In this document: positions 62,216-64,000 of the stretch, piece after piece | How positions within the stretch are numbered: position 1 is the stretch's first letter | Layout of the letters: each line of letters opens with the position of its first letter | Assembly: GCF_043099315.1 (NCBI RefSeq) | Contig: NZ_CP170746.1 | Reading direction: 5' to 3' (one strand) | Source: Chlorogloeopsis fritschii | GTDB lineage: Bacteria > Cyanobacteriota > Cyanobacteriia > Cyanobacteriales > Nostocaceae | Length of the DNA: 64,000 bases | Position numbers and translations under genes: made by a program | The notes under the pieces: model-generated | What the model was told of the DNA's origin: nothing | Seen by the model: the letters and a program-made list of their open reading frames with translations, nothing else | Databases searched by the model: none

Positions 62216-63763
62216 TTACAATCCCAAATCCACTGCTATTCTATGAGCGCAGGCAAATCCCGAAAAAGCTACGGCATTCAATCCCTGCCCTGGAAATGTA
62301 CTATCTCCCACACAGTACAATCCACTAATAGCAGTTCTATTAAACGGCATTGCTAGTAACCCCCGCAATTTGCGCCGAGGAATTGCTCCGTAAGTACCAT
62401 CTTCGCGCCCTAAAAAGCGACGGTGACTGCGTGGCGTTCCTACTTCCAGATAATCCAGCCCTGCATCTAACCCCGGAAAAATTTTCTCTAGTCGCTCAAT
62501 TATTCGCCAAGCAGCTTCTTCTTTCTTCGCTTCATAATCCTTCACAGAAAGTCCTTGCCAATCATCTATCCAATGTGGCGTAAACGTGTGAATGATATGC
62601 TGTCCAGCAGGTGCTAAATCCCGATCTAGCAGCGTGGGAATCGAGACGAAAATAGTACCTTCTGGATCTGCCATTTTTTTCCAGTCTTCTAACAAAATGT
62701 GATGACATTCCGTCTTTGCAGGTAATACAGAAGCTTTCACACCCATATGCAAGCTCAAAAAACTGGGTGATTTTTGATAATTTTTCTGCCATTTTTTCTC
62801 ATTAAGAGGCATTTTCTTTAATGGCAGTAATTTACGGAAAGTATCCCATCGTGTAGCGTTTGATACTATACGTCTAGCATAAAAAGTTTGACCATTAGTT
62901 AGTTTAACACCGATCGCTCGCCCATTGTTTACGAGAATTTGCGTGACTTTTGCTCGGTACTTAATTTCACCTCCAGCCAGCACAAGTCCCTCTACAAGTT
63001 TTTGAGCTATTTGTCCTACGCCACCCTTGGGATAATTTACTCCACCATAGTGCCGATCTGAAAATACCATTCCAGCATTAATCATGGGTGTCATATCCGC
63101 TGGTACTACTGACCAGCAATAGCACTCCATATCAATAAATTGCAATAACAAAGGGTCTTTTATATATCGTCGTGCAACATCTCCAGCATTTTGCGGAAAA
63201 TACTGTAGTAATCTCAGACAAGCTAAAGGATGCTCCCAAAACATCCGCATCAGATAGCCTGGTTCTTCCAGAGATAATAAGTCCATACTATTTAGGCAAT
63301 TAAAGACTTTCCAGCATTCGCCATAAAATCGACGAATGCCTTTAGCTTCATGAGGAAAATATGCAATTAGATTTTGCAAAAACTTTTCATAATTCCGTTC
63401 AACCTTGAGATTTAGACCATTGGGCAAATGATAGTGAATCTGCACAGGATCGGGAATTACTTCTAAACTGACATTAACGGCATTCAAAGCACGGGTAAGT
63501 AAGTTGGTTGTACCACGTTGTCCAAACCCAAAAATCATTGACGCACCAACATCAAAGCGATAGCCTTGCCGTTCAAAGTAACCAGCACTACCACCAGGAA
63601 TCAAATAGCTTTCCAAGACAAGTACCTTAGCACCTTTTGCTGCTAATTGAGTCGCTGTTACCAAACCACCAATTCCTGAACCAATGACGATCGCATCATA
63701 ATAGGGATTGGGAATTGGGGATTGTGGGCTGGGGAAGGGGATCGGAGGCATGAAATCAGTCAT
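62216..63763 (-). CDS. crtH: Prolycopene (carotenoid) isomerase
   Basis: A full-length 515-residue CrtISO-type flavoprotein that isomerises poly-cis-lycopene to all-trans-lycopene in carotenoid synthesis. FAD motif DAIVIGSGIGGLVTATQLA (residues 23-41), the LESYLIPGGSAGYFER segment, DVGASMIFGFG and the C-terminal GLYCVGDSTFPGQGLNAVAFSG match CrtH. The first 20 residues (Pro/Ser-rich, with SPQSPIPNP) come from a C/T-rich repeat-like tract and are probably dispensable; a second Met is at residue 5. Single gene. Confidence 0.95.
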   Translation of the reverse strand: MTDFMPPIPFPSPQSPIPNPYYDAIVIGSGIGGLVTATQLAAKGAKVLVLESYLIPGGSAGYFERQGYRFDVGASMIFGFGQRGTTNLLTRALNAVNVSLEVIPDPVQIHYHLPNGLNLKVERNYEKFLQNLIAYFPHEAKGIRRFYGECWKVFNCLNSMDLLSLEEPGYLMRMFWEHPLACLRLLQYFPQNAGDVARRYIKDPLLLQFIDMECYCWSVVPADMTPMINAGMVFSDRHYGGVNYPKGGVGQIAQKLVEGLVLAGGEIKYRAKVTQILVNNGRAIGVKLTNGQTFYARRIVSNATRWDTFRKLLPLKKMPLNEKKWQKNYQKSPSFLSLHMGVKASVLPAKTECHHILLEDWKKMADPEGTIFVSIPTLLDRDLAPAGQHIIHTFTPHWIDDWQGLSVKDYEAKKEEAAWRIIERLEKIFPGLDAGLDYLEVGTPRSHRRFLGREDGTYGAIPRRKLRGLLAMPFNRTAISGLYCVGDSTFPGQGLNAVAFSGFACAHRIAVDLGL

Positions 63764-64000
63764 TTCAAATGATTATGTTGTGATATTTTTAACGGTTATC
63801 TTATAAAATACACACATTTTTACTTCTCTAGCCTCTAGTCCCTAACCCCTAGCCCCTACCCCCTCCAAAAAAAGAGGGACAAGCCTGCAAAGCTGGCTAA
63901 TCCCGTCTGCCGATCCTTAAAGAGAGGAGAACACTGACTGTTAATATAACTTTGATTGAGAAAATCTGTCAACTATTAATGAAAAAGTTTTTCAATAATT
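63764..64000. other. Right-edge region, no gene identified
   Basis: Contains a short C-rich array of CCCCTAA/CCCCTAG/CCCCTAC heptamer-like units (about 63827-63863), then unassigned sequence to the window edge. Confidence 0.45.

Noticed and set aside
1..64000. Search by eye for tRNA, rRNA, CRISPR and transposase genes
   Set aside because: No T-loop-like GGTTCRAAT in a cloverleaf context, no array with spacers and no transposase motif were found; a covariance-model scan would be decisive.

Overview
This 64 kb window is chromosomal DNA from a cyanobacterium, most likely a filamentous, heterocyst-forming type (Nostocales). Evidence seen directly: many HIP1 octamers (GCGATCGC), A+T-rich intergenic DNA, several heptanucleotide tandem arrays (STRR type), many dispersed palindromic repeats, and gene families that are typical of cyanobacteria (CrtH, KGK domain, DUF1822, DUF928, DUF4912, CHAT/CHASE2 proteins, pentapeptide-repeat proteins, a single-RRM RNA-binding protein). 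I see no tRNA, rRNA, CRISPR array, prophage or intact insertion sequence. Genus cannot be fixed from the sequence alone.

Layout. 0-9 kb: a TetR regulator cut by the left edge, a VOC protein with a strong palindrome in its promoter, a PD-(D/E)XK nuclease-like protein, DNA ligase LigA, a von Willebrand A protein, glutaminase, and an NHLRC2-like thioredoxin/NHL protein. 9-11 kb: KGK and DUF952 small proteins and a CNNM/CBS membrane protein. 11.6-18.8 kb: nutrient uptake block: a Fut-type ferric ABC transporter (binding protein, permease, ATPase), an AtzG/AtzE amidase pair, and a metal-chelate binding lipoprotein with a DUF1636 protein. 18.8-25 kb: Rpn-like nuclease, IlvD, two pentapeptide-repeat proteins and a Cys-type TenA. 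25-31 kb: a PEP-CTERM-like exported protein and a convergent polysaccharide operon (Gmd, GT4, GT2). 31-37 kb: CPA2 antiporter with USP domains, a GH13 amylase with CBM20, and a peroxiredoxin-glutaredoxin fusion.

37-49.6 kb is the most unusual part. All genes lie on the minus strand: a periplasmic-binding-protein/TM/DUF4912 fusion, then DUF928, CHAT-CHASE2, DUF1822, CHAT-TPR and a NarL-type response regulator. Two caspase-like CHAT proteins, one predicted in the cytoplasm and one exported, lie beside a regulator. That makes this the best candidate for a poorly described signalling or proteolysis module. The gaps between these genes hold tandem-duplicated repeats and heptamer arrays, and one repeat-like tract is inside the CHAT-TPR coding sequence.

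50-64 kb: an SLH protein, a site-2 protease with CBS domains immediately followed by a DUF3267 zincin, a type II sulfide:quinone oxidoreductase, a TenA paralogue without the catalytic Cys, a third pentapeptide protein, PurT, a sterol desaturase-family enzyme, a zinc-ribbon protein, an RRM protein and carotenoid isomerase CrtH.

The dispersed repeats form an interlinked set. At least six families can be recognised from members inside the window. One copy is a repeat inserted in the loop of another, and one family (core GTAGGGTGGGCA) is tandemly duplicated at three of its four loci. No database search was possible; all identifications come from reading the translated sequence and recalling family motifs.
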